Below are positions 21,442 to 34,080 of a stretch of 64,000 nucleotides of DNA, piece by piece; positions within the stretch are counted from its first letter, which is position 1; every line of letters starts with the position of its first letter. Under the pieces are notes generated by a model. It ran no database searches and was not told where the DNA came from. It worked only from the letters and a program-made list of their open reading frames with translations. The translations under genes were made by a program, and so were the position numbers. Origin of the DNA: Torymus aiolomorphi. Lineage: Eukaryota; Arthropoda; Insecta; Hymenoptera; Torymidae. The stretch spans positions 221,820,942 through 221,884,941 of the forward strand of contig CM070874.1 in NCBI GenBank assembly GCA_036365515.1. The letters run 5' to 3'.

Positions 21442-24290
21442 TAGGCAAGAAGCAGCGCAGGTTAGTGAGTCGGCGCCGGCATCGTGACTAGGCTCGACTG
21501 CTGTGAGAGGGGCGGGGGATGGGAGTTACCTTAGAGCGGGTTTCCTTAACATCAACTCGATAAGATCGCGTCTTGAAAGACTTCGCTTGTACGTGACTAA
21601 GGATCCCTCCTACCATTTCTTTGGCATAGCGGAATCCTGGCTCGTCCCCGGCGTTGATGACGGTCTCGTTCAAATTTACGGTTACTCAGTGATTAGGCAA
21701 GACTGAAATATAAATGGAGGTGGAGTGGCCCTGTATGTACGTAGTGATTACAGAATCACTAAATTGGCATCCTCTGACACCGAGGGACTGAGAAGGCCAG
21801 AGATTCCCGAGTATCTTTTTTGTAAAGTGCAACAGGGTAACTCTGCCCCCATTTTAATCGGTGTCATAAAGAGACCCCCGCATATTGCCATGCAAAAGAA
21901 CACCGACCTGTTTGAGAAACCTAAAGAGTTTTGCAGTGACTATAACCATAAATTCATTATGAGGGATTTGAATGCAGACTTGTCATTGGCGACCGATGCG
22001 GATGCGCATACCATTCGAACCCTCGCCGGGAATCTGAATCTAAAAGTTGTGCAGCATGGTCCAACTCATCGACATACCTCGAACTCTTACACCTGGATTG
22101 ATCTAATCCTATTAGATGAAAATGATGAGATACTAGACTACAAGAATGAATGCCTGCCCAGTTTCGGCAAACACGCTATTATTGATGTCACCATCAATAC
22201 ATTTGTGCCAGTGCCTGTAAGGGGCTCGTTCTCTTACAGGAATTTTAAGAATATCTGCCTTAACACACTCAATGAATTGCTGCTACGTTGTGACTGGGTG
22301 GCCATGAATTCAATCGAATCCGATTTGGGGGGTGCTTTATATAATTTAAATTCCAATCTGAGTCTTACTATTGATCAGCTAGCACCATTAAAAACTATTA
22401 ATATTAGAAAGAAATCTGCTCCTTGGCTTCGTCCGGAGTTGAAGCAACTCATAAATGAGCGTGATGCTACCCACAGACGTTACAAGCGTACGGGGCGTGC
22501 AGCACTGCTTGGTGAGTTTCTTCGGCTCAGCAGTGAGGTTGACATATGCATTACTCAAGAGTGCAACTCCTTGCTACACAGGCATCTCACAGACGCTCTT
22601 GACGCTAATAAGGATATCTGGAAGGAAATGCGAAATGTTGGCCTCCTGCCAAAGCGAAAAGAGGAAGACCTGAATGGTCTCACGCCGGGAGAGTTAAACG
22701 CACACTTCGCTGGAATCACTGTATCCTCCGTTGAAAATATTGAAGAAGTAACGGATACCATCTTATCTGCAAACGAGGATGGTTTTTCTTTTAAACCGGT
22801 GAATTTAACTGAAGTAATCCTTGCGATCTCTCACTTCTCCTCGCAGGCGAAGGGGGTAGACGGAGTTCCTCAAAGTGTTGTGCTGAAATCTCTACCCATT
22901 ATTGGCAATTATATCACAAATGCCTTTAACTCCTCTTTCGCTCAGGGAATCTTTCCGAGCTCTTGGAAGCAGGCACAGATAATTGCACTTAAAAAGAAGG
23001 TAGCTCCATCAACAGCTTCGGACTTCCGTCCCATAGCGCTGCTCTATTTTCTCTCCAAGGTTCTTGAAAAGATTGCCCGTGACCAAATCACGGAGTATTT
23101 AAATAGCAATAATCTACTTGATCCCCTCCAGGCCGGATTCCGTATGTATCATAGTACCCAGACAGCGTTACTTAAATTGACTGATGATATACGCATGGCC
23201 ATCGACAAGAAGAAAGTCACGATATTACTATTATTTGATTTTAGCAAGGCCTTTGACGCAGTATTACCATCGAAGCTGCTGCGAAAGCTCCGTCAATTGG
23301 GGTTCTCCAGATCGGCTCTCCTGTGGATCAAATCATACTTACAGGGTCGTTCCCAAACGGTTATTACCAATAAAAATGGTAACTCTGACTGGCTAGAAAC
23401 CAATTTGGGCGTTCCACAGGGTTCCGTCCTGGGCCCCCTGCTATTCTCTAAATATGTAAACGATCTAAGAGACATACTTGACGGACGTACAATCAAACGT
23501 ATCTTTTACACAGATGACCTCCAAATTTATCTTCACACCACCAAAGATAAAATTTTGGAAGGTATTTCACTGTTATCTGATGCGGCGCAAATGGTGTCTG
23601 AATGGGCAGGGGACTCAGGCCAGCGTCTCAATGCTGGCAAAACTCACGCAATATTATTTGGTTCAAGGAAAAATGTTAATGATATAAAATCATTGGGATG
23701 CAGAATGGGGTGCTCATCCCATTCAGTAGCGAGGTTGTGAGTCTCGGTGTTACTCTGGATAGTAAGCTTACGTGGAAACCGCATGTTGATAAAGTTATTA
23801 AGAAAGTAAATAAAGCCCTCTACACTCTGCGGTTTATTAGGGCTTGTACCACCGAGACACTCCGCAAAAGATTAATCGAGAGCCTTGTATATCCTCACCT
23901 AGACTACTGCACGGTGGTTTACTTGGACGCAACGAACGAACAGCGGACCAGACTAGACTTCGGGGTTAGGAGGGATGCTCACATCACACCCTACTGGAAG
24001 CGCCTGGGTTGGCTCCGTTCGGACTCTCGCAGACTATACACTTTTACTATACAAGATCAGACGCATGCGAGAGCCATCTTATCTGGCTGATTTCTTCAAG
24101 GAACACAACCCTCGGCCTACCAGCAGGGGCATACAACCGGAACTCACACTTCCGGCTGTGTCCTACAAAACGGGTGAAAGATGTTTTCAAGTTCAGGGTG
24201 CGCGACTCTGGAACTCTCTTCCCCCCTCCCTACGCCACATTCCATCATATGACCCTTGGCCTCCTTAGGAGAGAGCGGAGATGTCTGACT
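21442..24290 (+). pseudogene. LINE A ORF2: AP endonuclease plus reverse transcriptase (CR1-like)
   Basis: The 3' end of ORF1 (21442-21489) is followed by ORF2 from about 21503. The EN domain begins AGFLNINSIRSRL, with a catalytic-type ESWL and DLNAD; a TGA at 21704-21706 interrupts it just before NINGGGVALYVR. The long open part (21725-23740, 671 aa) covers the rest of EN and RT: FRPIALLYFLSKVLEKI, LQAGFRMYHSTQTALL, LLLFDFSKAFDAV, LGVPQGSVLGPLLF and the catalytic YTDD (23507-23518, both Asp intact). A frameshift near 23,700 and another near 24,040 shift the C-terminal domain, which ends in GARLWNSLPPSLRHI. LINE B has Arg (CGC) at the stop codon, suggesting CGA to TGA. ORF2 would nick DNA and reverse-transcribe its own RNA. 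Confidence 0.9.
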
Positions 24291-24305
24291 TTCGGTCAAT
24301 GTTGA

Positions 24306-25080
24306 AGGCAACAAGGTGAAATGATTGTGATATTATATTAGATTATTATTTAAGACTGATATTAATTTTATTTTATCGAGGGACACGGGAGCGTTCCGAA
24401 GGCAAGTATAGAAGAGCCTTAGGACGACCGCGTGATGATATACATTGAAATGGATGTATACGAGAAATTCTATGAGCTTATACACCTATTGCGCTAGTTT
24501 TAACTATACAACATATCCCTCTTAACCGAAAGTCATTTCACTGCTCTACTCAAATCAAAAGATTTTATTTAAAAAGATTATCTCATTCAAAAGATATAAG
24601 GGACTGAATTTCTTTTGTCGGCTTTCCGATTTCTTAACTTTCTCCATGGTATTCAGCCTCGCATCCAGTTTTTCCCGACTTCCTGTGACGTCATATATGT
24701 CATGTATATATAGACACATACAATCACCAGGAATTAATGGCCATGAAGAGTTAAGCAGTTATAATGGCCGTATAATAATAAAGAAAGACAAGAGAAAGAG
24801 AAAGATAAAAATATACATAGAGAGGGAGAGAAGAAGAGACATAAACATATGTATATTTTTTATTATATACAGTATGGATGTTTATTAGTACATAACCTCT
24901 CTCTATGTATATACCTCTATATATGTATATACATATACATATAAACATGAACATAATGTCTGTGGCTTCCCGGAATAACGACCTAACCCACTTGTACGTG
25001 TTTTCGAGAAATCGACGTTTTAAAATTTCTGTCATGACACTTCATATGTAAGATCGAATTGCGCGAGATGAGTCATAACA
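24306..25080. other. LINE A 3' tail and simple-sequence DNA
   Basis: The first part (to about 24500) is probably LINE A 3' UTR. Later parts are purine-rich (AGAGAAAGAGAAAG near 24795) and mirrored pyrimidine/TATA-rich (CTCTCTCTATGTATATAC near 24897), giving an imperfect inverted repeat around 24810-24960. No gene seen. Confidence 0.45.
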
Positions 25081-25099
25081 ATATAGACTTTTACAAAGG

Positions 25100-25324
25100 T
25101 ATAGAGTACTCGGCTCGGACCTCGGCTTTACCTCGGCTAGGACCTCGGCTCGGACCTCGGCTTTACCTCGGGTCGGACCCCGGCTCCAGCCCCGCATTTG
25201 CCGCGGCTCGAGCCGAGGTACAGCGGAGGTGCTGCCGAGGCTAATCCGAGGCACACCCGCGGCTAGCTTCAGGTGAATTCGAAGCTCATCCGAACTGTAC
25301 CCGAGGAACTCGAGGTAAAGCCTT
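25100..25324. repeat. GC-rich short tandem repeats (CCTCGGCT-type)
   Basis: ACCTCGGCTCGG and ACCTCGGCTTTA alternate between about 25110 and 25190, and GCCGAGGT/CCGAGG mirror forms follow to 25310. This immediately precedes the 90-bp array. Confidence 0.7.
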
Positions 25325-28236
25325 CAGAGTAGCCGATGATGATGTCTAGGTCGCGCGCTCCGTAGCGTTTTACCTCTAGGTATTGGAACGCATCGAATGC
25401 GTGGTCTAGGTCTTTTGGGTGGCCGATGATGGAGTCTAGGTTGTGCGCTCCGTAGTTTTTGGCGATTAGATCTCAGGGTGCATCTAATACGTGGTCCAGG
25501 TGTTCGGAGTAGCCGATGATGATGTCTAGATGGTGCGCTCCGTAGTTTTTTGCATTTAGATGTCACGGCGCATCTAATAGGAGGTCCAGGTGTTCGGGGT
25601 AGCGGAGGATGATGTCTAGGTGGTGAGCACCGTAGCTTTTGCATTTATATGTCAGCGCGCATTTTACAGGAAGTGTAGGTGTTCGAGGTAGCCGATGACG
25701 ATGTCTAGATGGTGCGCTCCGTAGTTTTTTGCAGTTAGATGTCACGGCGCATCTAATAGGATGTCCAGGTGTTCGGGGTAGCGGAGGATGATGTCTAGGT
25801 GGTGAGCACCGTAGTTTTTTGCATTTATATGTCAGCGCGCATTTTACAGGAAGTGTAGGTGTTCGAGGTAGCCGATGACGATGTCTAGGTGGTGCGCTCC
25901 GTAGTTTTTTGCAGTTCGATGTCACGGCGCATCTAATAGGAGATCCAGGTGTTCGGGGTAGCGGAGGATGATGTCTAGGTGGTGAGCACCGTAGTTTTTT
26001 GCCTTTATATGTCAGCGCGCATTTTACAGGAAGTGTAGGTGTTCGAGGTAGCCGATGACGATGTCTAGGTGGTGCGCCTCGTAGTTTTTTACCTCTAAGT
26101 ATTGGAACGCATCAAATCCGTGGTTTAGGACTTTGGGGTGGCCGATGATGGAGTGTAGGTTGTGCGCTCTATAGGTTTTTGCGATTAGATCTCTGGGTGC
26201 AACTAATACGTGGTCCAGGTGTTCGGGGTAGCCGATGATGATGTCTAGGTGGTGCACACCGTAGCTTTTTGCATTTATATGTCAGGTCGCATTTTATAGG
26301 AAGTCCAAGTGTTCGAGGTAGCCGATGACGATGTCTAGGTGGTGCGTTCCGTAGTTTTTTGCATTTAGATGTCAGGGCGAATGTAATAGGATGTCCAGGT
26401 GTTCGATGTAGCCGATAACGATGTCTAGGTGGTGCGCTCCGTAGTTTTTTGCATTTAGATGTCACGGCGCATCTAATAGGAGGTCCAGGTGTTCGGGGTA
26501 GCGGAGGATGATGTCTAGGTGGTGAGCACCGTAGCTTTTGCATTTATATGTCAGCGCGCATTTTACAGGAAGTGTAGGTGTTCGAGGTAGCCGATGACGA
26601 TGTCTAGATGGTGCGCTCCGTAGTTTTTTGCAGTTAGATGTCACGGCGCATCTAATAGGAGGTCCAGGTGTTCGGGGTAGCGGAGGATGATGTCTAGGTG
26701 GTGAGCACCGTAGTTTTTTGCATTTATATGTCAGCGCGCATTTTACAGGAAGTGTAGGTGTTCGAGGTAGCCGATGACGATGTCTAGGTAGTGCGCTCTG
26801 TAGTTTTTTGCAGTTCGATGTCACGGCGCATCTAATAGGAGGTCTAGGTGTTTGGGGTAGCGGAGGATGATGTCTAGTTGGTGAGCACCGTAGTTTTTTG
26901 CATTTATATGTCAGCGCGCATTTTACAGGAAGTGTAGGTGTTCGAGGTAGCCGATGACGATGTCTAGGTGGTGCGCCTCGTAGTTTTTTACCTCTAAGTA
27001 TTGGAACGCATCAAATCCGTGGTTTAGGACTTTGGGGTGGCCGATGATGGAGTGTAGGTTGTGCGATCTATAGGTTTTTGCGATTAGATCTCTGGGTGCA
27101 TCTAATACGTGGTCCAGGTGTTCGGGGTAGCCGATGATGATGTCTAGGTGGTGCACACCGTAGCTTTTTGCATTTATATGTCAGGTCGCATTTTATAGGA
27201 AGTCCAAGTGTTCGAGGTAGCCGATGACGATGTCTAGGTGGTGCGTTCCGTAGTTTTTTGCATTTAGATGTCAGGGCGAATGTAATAGGATGTCCAGGTG
27301 TTCGATGTAGCCGATAACGATGTCTAGGTGGTACGCTCCGTAGTTTTTTGCATTTGGATGTCACGGCGCATCTAATAGGAGGTCCAGGTGTTCGGGGTAG
27401 CCGAGGATGATGTCTAGGTGGTGAGCACCGTAGTTTTTTGCATTTATATGTCAGCGAGCATTTTACAGGAAGTCTAGGTGTTCGAGGTAGCCGATGACGA
27501 TGTCTAGGTGGTGCGCTTCGTAGTTTTTTACCTCTAAGTATTGGAACGCATCGAATCCGTGGTCTAGGGCTTTGGGGTGGCCGATGATGGAGTCTAGGTT
27601 GTGCGGTCTATAGGTTTTTGCGATTAGATCTCAGGGTGCATCTAATACGTGATCCAGGTGTTCGGGGTAGCCGATGATGATGTCTAGGTAGTGCGCACCG
27701 TAGCTTTTTGCATTTATATGTCAGGTCGCATTTTACAGGAATTCTAGGTGTCGAGGTAGCCGATGACGATGTCTAGGTGGTGTGCTTCATCGTTTTTTAC
27801 CTCTATGTATTGGAACGCATCGAATGCATGGTCTAGGTCTTTGGGGTGGCCGATAATGGAGTCCAGGTTTTGCGCTCCGTAATTTTTTGGGATTAGATCT
27901 CAGGGTGCATCTAATACGTGGTCCAGGTGTTCGGGGTAGTCGATGAGGTGCGCACCGTAGCTTTCAGCATTTATATGTCAGCGCGCATTTTATAGGAAGT
28001 CCAGGTGTTCCAGGTAGCCGATGACGATGTCTAGGTGGTGAGCTCCGTAGTTTTTTGCATTTAGATGTCAGGGCGAATGTAATAGGAGGTCCAGGTATTC
28101 GAGGTAGCCGATGACGATGTCTAGGTGTTGCGCTCCGTAGTTTTTTGCATTTAGATGTCAGGGCGCATGTAATAGTAGGTCCAAGTGTTCGAGGTAGCCT
28201 TTGACGAGGTCTAGGTGGTGCGCTCCATAGTAGGTT
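25325..28236. repeat. 90-bp minisatellite array with 899-bp higher-order repeat
   Basis: About 32 units of a 90-bp monomer containing GATGTCTAGGTGGTGCGCTC and CCGTAGTTTTTTGCATTTA. Monomers alternate among diverged types, and a block of ten monomers repeats at an offset of 899 bp (for example 26024-26257 against 26923-27156, and 25563-25925 against 26462-26824). Because 90 is a multiple of three, two minus-strand frames stay open for 77-124 codons with a 30-residue period (for example KKLRSAPPRHRHRLPRTP, or HHLDIVIGYLEHLD). No start context, splice site or conserved end is visible, so I annotate it as a minisatellite rather than a gene. Confidence 0.9.
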
Positions 28237-28857
28237 CATTTTCTTCGACAGTGGTTATTACATGCAAGATCAGAAGTATATTTGTACTTTGAAATGAAAA
28301 TATAAATATTCAGATAAGTAGCAAACTTTTATATAGTAGAAAACTGTTATTAATATAATAATAAGTATTGTTACTTTGTGAAATTTTGTTTTTATTTTTA
28401 CAGAGTATCAGAACGTATGAATCATATGGATAAGATATTGATTGAACAGTTTATAAGTAGAACTGTTAACAAATACATAAATTACACGTCTGTCAAATTA
28501 AAATATGAAAACAGAGAGATGCAAGATTTTCACTATTATTAAAATAATATAAGAAAATTTATGTGAAGCCTTTCTGACAGTTATTATGACAATTAAAGTA
28601 AGAATATCTAACAATTATTATAAGATCCGGAAATAGTGAGATGATATTTTCATATTATGAGAAGTGCATCATAATGCAAAAAGTATTTAAATATTGCTTG
28701 ATGACATTACTTCTCTCAGACTCTGGCTTCACTCCATTATTTGCTTAAAATGCAAATGCAGCTTGAAGAAGATTATTATATACTTAATCTCAAAACAAAC
28801 ACACTAGAAATTGATCAAGAGAACTAGATCCGCAAATTTTTTAGATAACTATAACTT

Positions 28858-28978
28858 ATTGTTATAAAATTAGATTGTTATTATAAGATTGTTATAAAGT
28901 TAGATTGTTATTATAAGATTGTTATAAAGTTAGATTGTTATTATAAGATTGTTATAAAGTTAGATTGTTATTATAAGA
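28858..28978. repeat. 30-bp tandem repeat, 4 copies
   Basis: The unit TTGTTATAAAGTTAGATTG plus TTATTATAAGA repeats four times with almost no change. Confidence 0.9.
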
Positions 28979-29644
28979 GTTGAAAATTATAGAATTATAG
29001 ACAAAAAACATCAAGTAATTGTGAAATAGCTTGGACTAGTAACAATAATTTTGCTAAAAGTGTCATATAATACAGAACCTAAATAATTAAAACAAACTGA
29101 GTTGAATGATAAGTGAGTTTAAGTAATATATGGATCCAGAATTAATATGAGAAGAATCCCTAAACAAGTTTATAGTGGATGTGAGTATAAATGAAACATC
29201 GCATAATCTTGAAATCACTTAGTATTGTGACATAAAATCATGATGCTTACCAGTGAAATTAATCTGTGGGTTTTATATTAGTAAAATATATACAATTTTT
29301 TTGTATATTTTAGAAAATAAGTTATATAGCGAGAAGCATAAATGATTAAACACATCAACCTTGGAACATGAGTTTATTATGTGTGTGAAAAAAACTGTTT
29401 GGAAGAAACACCGGAAATTGGTACAGAGTAATTATTACATGATATTTGTGAAATAACTTGTTTTTGTTATATAAAAACATGATGCTCTCCAGTGAAGCAC
29501 ATCTCTATAAGTACATAATCTACACACGATTAAATTATCTATTATAAAAGAATGTCGAGAAAGCTTTTAAAGTTAAAGAATTGTTATACTTTGTGGAAAC
29601 TTTTTTACAGCGTACCAGATTTATGGTTATTTATAGAAAATGTG

Positions 29645-29930
29645 GAAGAATTATTTTTTATGTACGTCTGAATATGAAAAGCATTATAGACAAAAATTTT
29701 AGAAGTTTTTTGTCGTACAGCAATCTAAAGTATGGCATTAATTATCAAGGAGATTCTATCAATCTGTTGGATATAGAAAAAGAAGAATCTTATTTTTTAT
29801 GTACGTCTGATTATGAAAAGCATTATAGACAAAAGTTTTAGAAGTTTTTTGTCGTTCAGCAATCTAATTATGGCATTAATTATGAAGGTGGTTCTATCAA
29901 TCTGTCGCATATAGAAAAAGACAAATCTTA
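29645..29930. repeat. about 135-bp direct repeat, 2 copies
   Basis: The ATTTTTTATGTACGTCTGA(A/T)TATGAAAAGCATTATAGACAAAA-type block (begins about 29652 and 29791) and its downstream TTCTATCAATCTGT segment occur twice in tandem. Confidence 0.85.
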
Positions 29931-30199
29931 ATAAATAAATAATATAAAAGAATAAAAGTAATTTTAAAAAATTTAACTAATATGTATAATCATTTTATAG
30001 AGCTCCTTGAAGAAAAATTTCACTGTTTCATCAAATTTAAAACTTTTATGAATAACAATACAGTCATTTAATAATGATATTAAAAATATACTATAATAAA
30101 CTCTAATAACGTTATCACATTATGTAAATATTATTTTCTCTTAAAAAGTTGTGAAATCTATCTAAAAAAACATATTACAAAAGCTTAAACTAAGGCAAG

Positions 30200-33000
30200 T
30201 ACCTATTAGTCTCTCTCCCACCCTATCTCTCCCTCCCTCGCTTCCCGACCTCTCTCTCTCTGTCGCTCTCTCTCTGGCTCTCTCTCTATCTCTCCCTCTC
30301 TCTCAACATCCGGCAAGCTGAGTACCAAAAACTTTAACGAGTGCTTAAATATTTTTTTAGAAGAATCAACACGTTTTTTAAAAGCTAATTTTTTAATAAA
30401 ACTTTCTACGAAAGTATAAAATAAGGCAAGTATAGACATTTTTTCTGGATAATCTATAAAAAACAACACAATTTATCTAGTCCTTTTATGTCTTCGAGTC
30501 CCATCTATTTAATAAACACTCTACAAATGGTAATAATTTTTTTCATGACTGTACGAATAATCTATCACATAATAATATTTATGATTTTGTAAAAGAAATC
30601 AAATAAATACGAATGAAAAAGTCTTAATTCTTTGAGTCATTGTATGCTGAACAAATTATATGTAAGTAAGTACATTCATAAAATTGTTCACTTAAAATCA
30701 AACAAACGAAAGTTGTGAAATCAATTATCGATAATCAAGTAATGCAAAGAACTCTCGGAAACTACTGTATGACTGTTCTCAGAAATATATTCAAATTTGT
30801 TCGTCTTTCTGAGCTATAGAAATTAAACACAAGAAAGTACTGAAATCAACTTATTGTAGTCAAGTACCGGCCATAAGTTAAATTGATTGACATAATAGAA
30901 CTTTTCGTTTCTAGCGTGTAAAATTACATTTTACGCCCACGTTGTAACTTCAAAATTATTCAGCCAGCGGGCATAAAATACTACTTAGCGCCCAAGAGGC
31001 CCAATAGCTCACAAACTCTTACAAAACTTTATAGAACCTACGCACTTTACGCCAGTGTGGGCGAAAATTATTTTAATTATATAACTGTAATGCCTTCTCT
31101 TTATTTCTAAAATTCATAAGAATTTTTTTAGATATTTACGAAAAGCCAAAGCTTATATAAAAAAATTACATAGTTACCAACACATCACTATTTTTCATGA
31201 TTCTTTATCAATTTTGAACTTTCTATAATATTACGCACCTTGGGAGGAAAAGAGAAGTCTAGAGCTGCCCTAGCAGGGATGGTCCTCCGATCTCCCATAC
31301 ATACTTGGCGGGCCCGACGATTTGCAGTTTACCGGTGGGCTACTTAAATATAGAATAGAAAATTTTTGCATAAATTCATTAACAATATTTATACCTATAA
31401 GTCTACTATAAATAATTACATTGGCTTTAATTTTTAATTGGTTCCGTTAAGTACAACATCCCTATATGTGCAGAATCATGATTTACTTTTATTACCCACA
31501 ATATTTTTCTTTGTGTCCGTCCTTTTTAAACGAGAATAAAATAAAAAATTCATATAAATTTATAGTCTACTTAAAAGTGCTTTACATTTTACTAACCGTT
31601 TTATAAGCAACCTATTGTGTATCCTTTTCCCGCGTGTAAATATTATATAAGATCTCATATGAGAATTTCAGGCATCGCATATCTCGTATCAGATCTCATA
31701 TGCGATGTCATCTGCAATTTTATATATTATGGGATTACATATAAGATCTCATATGATACTTTCAGGCGGGTTTGCACTTTCAATTTAAAAACAGAGTGAT
31801 AGATACACGGATCAGTAGTTAATATCTAGAAGGAACCCATTTATACATTTTATCTGATCTTTAAACATATGAATAGTTATATGAAAATAACCATGTTTTA
31901 CACCTTGAACTGCAAATCGTCGGGCCCGCCAAGTATGTATGGGAGATCGGAGGACCACCCCTGCTAGAGTAGCTCTAGACTTCTCTTTTCCTCCCAATGT
32001 GCGTAATATTATAGAAAGTTCAAAATTGTGAAAGAATCATGAAAAATAGTGATGTGTTGGTAACTATGTAATTTTTTTATATAGGCTTTGACTTTTCGTA
32101 AATATCTAAAAAAATTCTTATGAATTTTAGAAATAAAGAGAAGGCATTATAGTAATATAATTAAAATAATTTTCGCCCACACAGGCGTAAAGTGCGTAGG
32201 TTCTAGAAAGTTTTGTAAGAGTATGTGAGCTATTGGGCCTCTTGGGCGCTAAGTAGTATTTTATGCCCGCTGGCTAAATAATTTTCAAGTTACAACGTGG
32301 GCGTAAAATGTAATTTTACACGCTAGATACGAAAAGTTCTATTATGTCAGTCAAGTTAACTTATGGCCGGTACTTGACTACAATAAATTGATTTCAGTAC
32401 TTTCTTGTGTTTAATTTCTATAGCTCGTAAAGATGAACAAATTTGAATATATTTCGGAGAACAGTCATACAGTAGTTTCCGAGAGTTGTTTGCATTACTT
32501 GGCTATCGATAATTGATTTCAAACTTTTGTTTGTTTGATTTGCAGTGAACAATTTTATGAACGTACTTACTTACATATAATTTGTTCAGCATACAATGAC
32601 TCAAAGAATTAAGACTTTTTCATTCGTATTTATTTGATTTCTTTTACAAAATCATAAATATTATTATTTTATAGATTATTTGTACAGTTATGAAAAAAAT
32701 TAGTACCATTTGTAGAGAGTATTTATTAAATAGATGGGATTCGAAGACATAAAAGGACTAGATAAATTGTGTTGTTTTTTATAGATTATCCAGAAAAAAC
32801 GTCCATACTTGCCTTATTTTATACTTTCGTAGAAAGGTTTATTAAAAAATTAGCTTTTAAAAAACGTGTTGATTCTTCAAAAAAAATATTTAAGCACGCA
32901 TTAAAGTTTTTGGTACTCAGTTTGCCGGATGTTGAGAGAGAGGAAGAGATAGAGAGAGAGAGAGTCGGAGAGAGAGCGAGAGAGAGAGAGAGAGAGGTTT
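30200..33000. mobile_element. 2.8-kb palindromic element with CT/GA-rich ends
   Basis: The left arm (about 30200-31335) and right arm (about 31900-33000) are inverted copies. Examples are CAACATCCGGCAAGCTGAGT at 30305 against ACTCAGTTTGCCGGATGTTG at 32916, and the GCCCAAGAGGCCCAATAGCT block near 30990 against 32230. The ends are a CT-rich run on the left and the matching GA-rich run on the right. The central 560 bp (31336-31899) is AT-rich and contains repeated AGATCTCATATG. No transposase frame. A non-autonomous foldback is the best reading; no target duplication was resolved because the ends are low-complexity. Confidence 0.85.
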
Positions 33001-33370
33001 ATTTTACTTTGTAACATATAATATCCGATTAGACCTAAAATTGACTGAAGACTGACTGTGTTATATCTGCGAATTCAGAATTTGACTATGATATTTCTAT
33101 ATCTGTGATAGCTGTAATTGAAATTGACTGTGATATTTTTTTTATATCTATTCTGTTTTTACATAATGTATTTTACTTTGACACGCACAATGGACTAGTC
33201 CTTGTTTGATAGAATTTTTAAGGCTGAACAGTAAATAGTCCTTAACGAAAGACTATATTATTTTTAATTATATTTTGTGTATCTTACCTTTGTATATTTT
33301 ATTATCTTGTATATTTTATTTTATTTTTATTCAAATTTGTAATTTTTGTCAATTGGTAAAATAAAGGACA
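33001..33370. other. AT-rich segment ending in AATAAAG, possible LINE 3' end
   Basis: The sequence TTTGTCAATTGGTAAAATAAAGGACAT followed by a CT microsatellite looks like a retroelement 3' end with a polyadenylation-like signal, but no coding part precedes it. Split evidence; low confidence. Confidence 0.3.
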
Positions 33371-33382
33371 TCTCTCTCTCTT

Positions 33383-33436
<54 letters not shown>

Positions 33437-33437
33437 T
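33371..33437. repeat. (CT)n microsatellite
   Basis: CT dinucleotides with few interruptions, directly upstream of the LINE B leader. Confidence 0.95.
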
Positions 33438-34080
33438 CGTGTGTGTGTGAGCGCGGAGCATACTGACGTGCTTGAGTGCGGCTCCTGATTTTTGGCGAAT
33501 ATCAGGTGGTTGTTCGAAGATTTTTATTGAGGTCTTAAATCGTGATGTATAAGGAGTAGTGCTGGATCGGTGTGTGTGGGTATGAACGTTGCCTGAAGCA
33601 GTGAAGGGTTAAAGAGACTCGTTGAAACTAATTGGAGCTGGCCTGGCACCGAATTTGTATCTCGGCCTCGCGAGCTGCCTAGTGCTGTTCTCTCGCTCCT
33701 TTCATCGTTCCATGCATCATCATTGGCATAATCGGTGAAACTCAGCATAAATATCCAGTATCGCACTGCAAACCAGCTCCCGCCACAGGCTGCAACGGCT
33801 ACTGCAACGGCCAAACGGGCAAGTTTTTGAATCCGGCTACCGTTAGCAGACTATCAATAACACAGACATCGACGGTTCGTTTACAATCTGCGAAGCATGG
33901 ATGTTAGATGTGCCGTCTGTGGGGAATCGTCAACACGGCCGCTAGGCTCATGCCCGAGAGGTCTCTGACCGTGCCATCGGAAGTGTTCAGACAAGAAAAG
34001 AGATGCCCTGTGCGACCTATGTCGTAAGGAAGATCAGCCTTCCACACGGAAGAAAACTGCTGCCAATTCATTGGCACGTA

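Larger units (their letters stand above)
28237..30200. other. AT-rich region with small tandem repeats, no gene
   Basis: Contains the 30-bp and 130-bp repeats listed separately and a degenerate duplicated ACATGATGCT(T/C)(A/T)CCAGTGAA motif (near 29240 and 29475). An acceptor-like TTTTTACAG at about 28402 is followed by no sustained frame. No gene called. Confidence 0.5.

Noticed and set aside
25325..28236. Repeat-protein gene on the minus strand
   Set aside because: Two frames are open equally well, there is no start or terminal exon, and unit variation looks uniform; kept only as a finding to test.
33524..33814. Frames in the LINE B leader and at 12223-12452 in the LINE A leader
   Set aside because: They lie in retroelement 5' leaders, differ between copies and lack any family signature.
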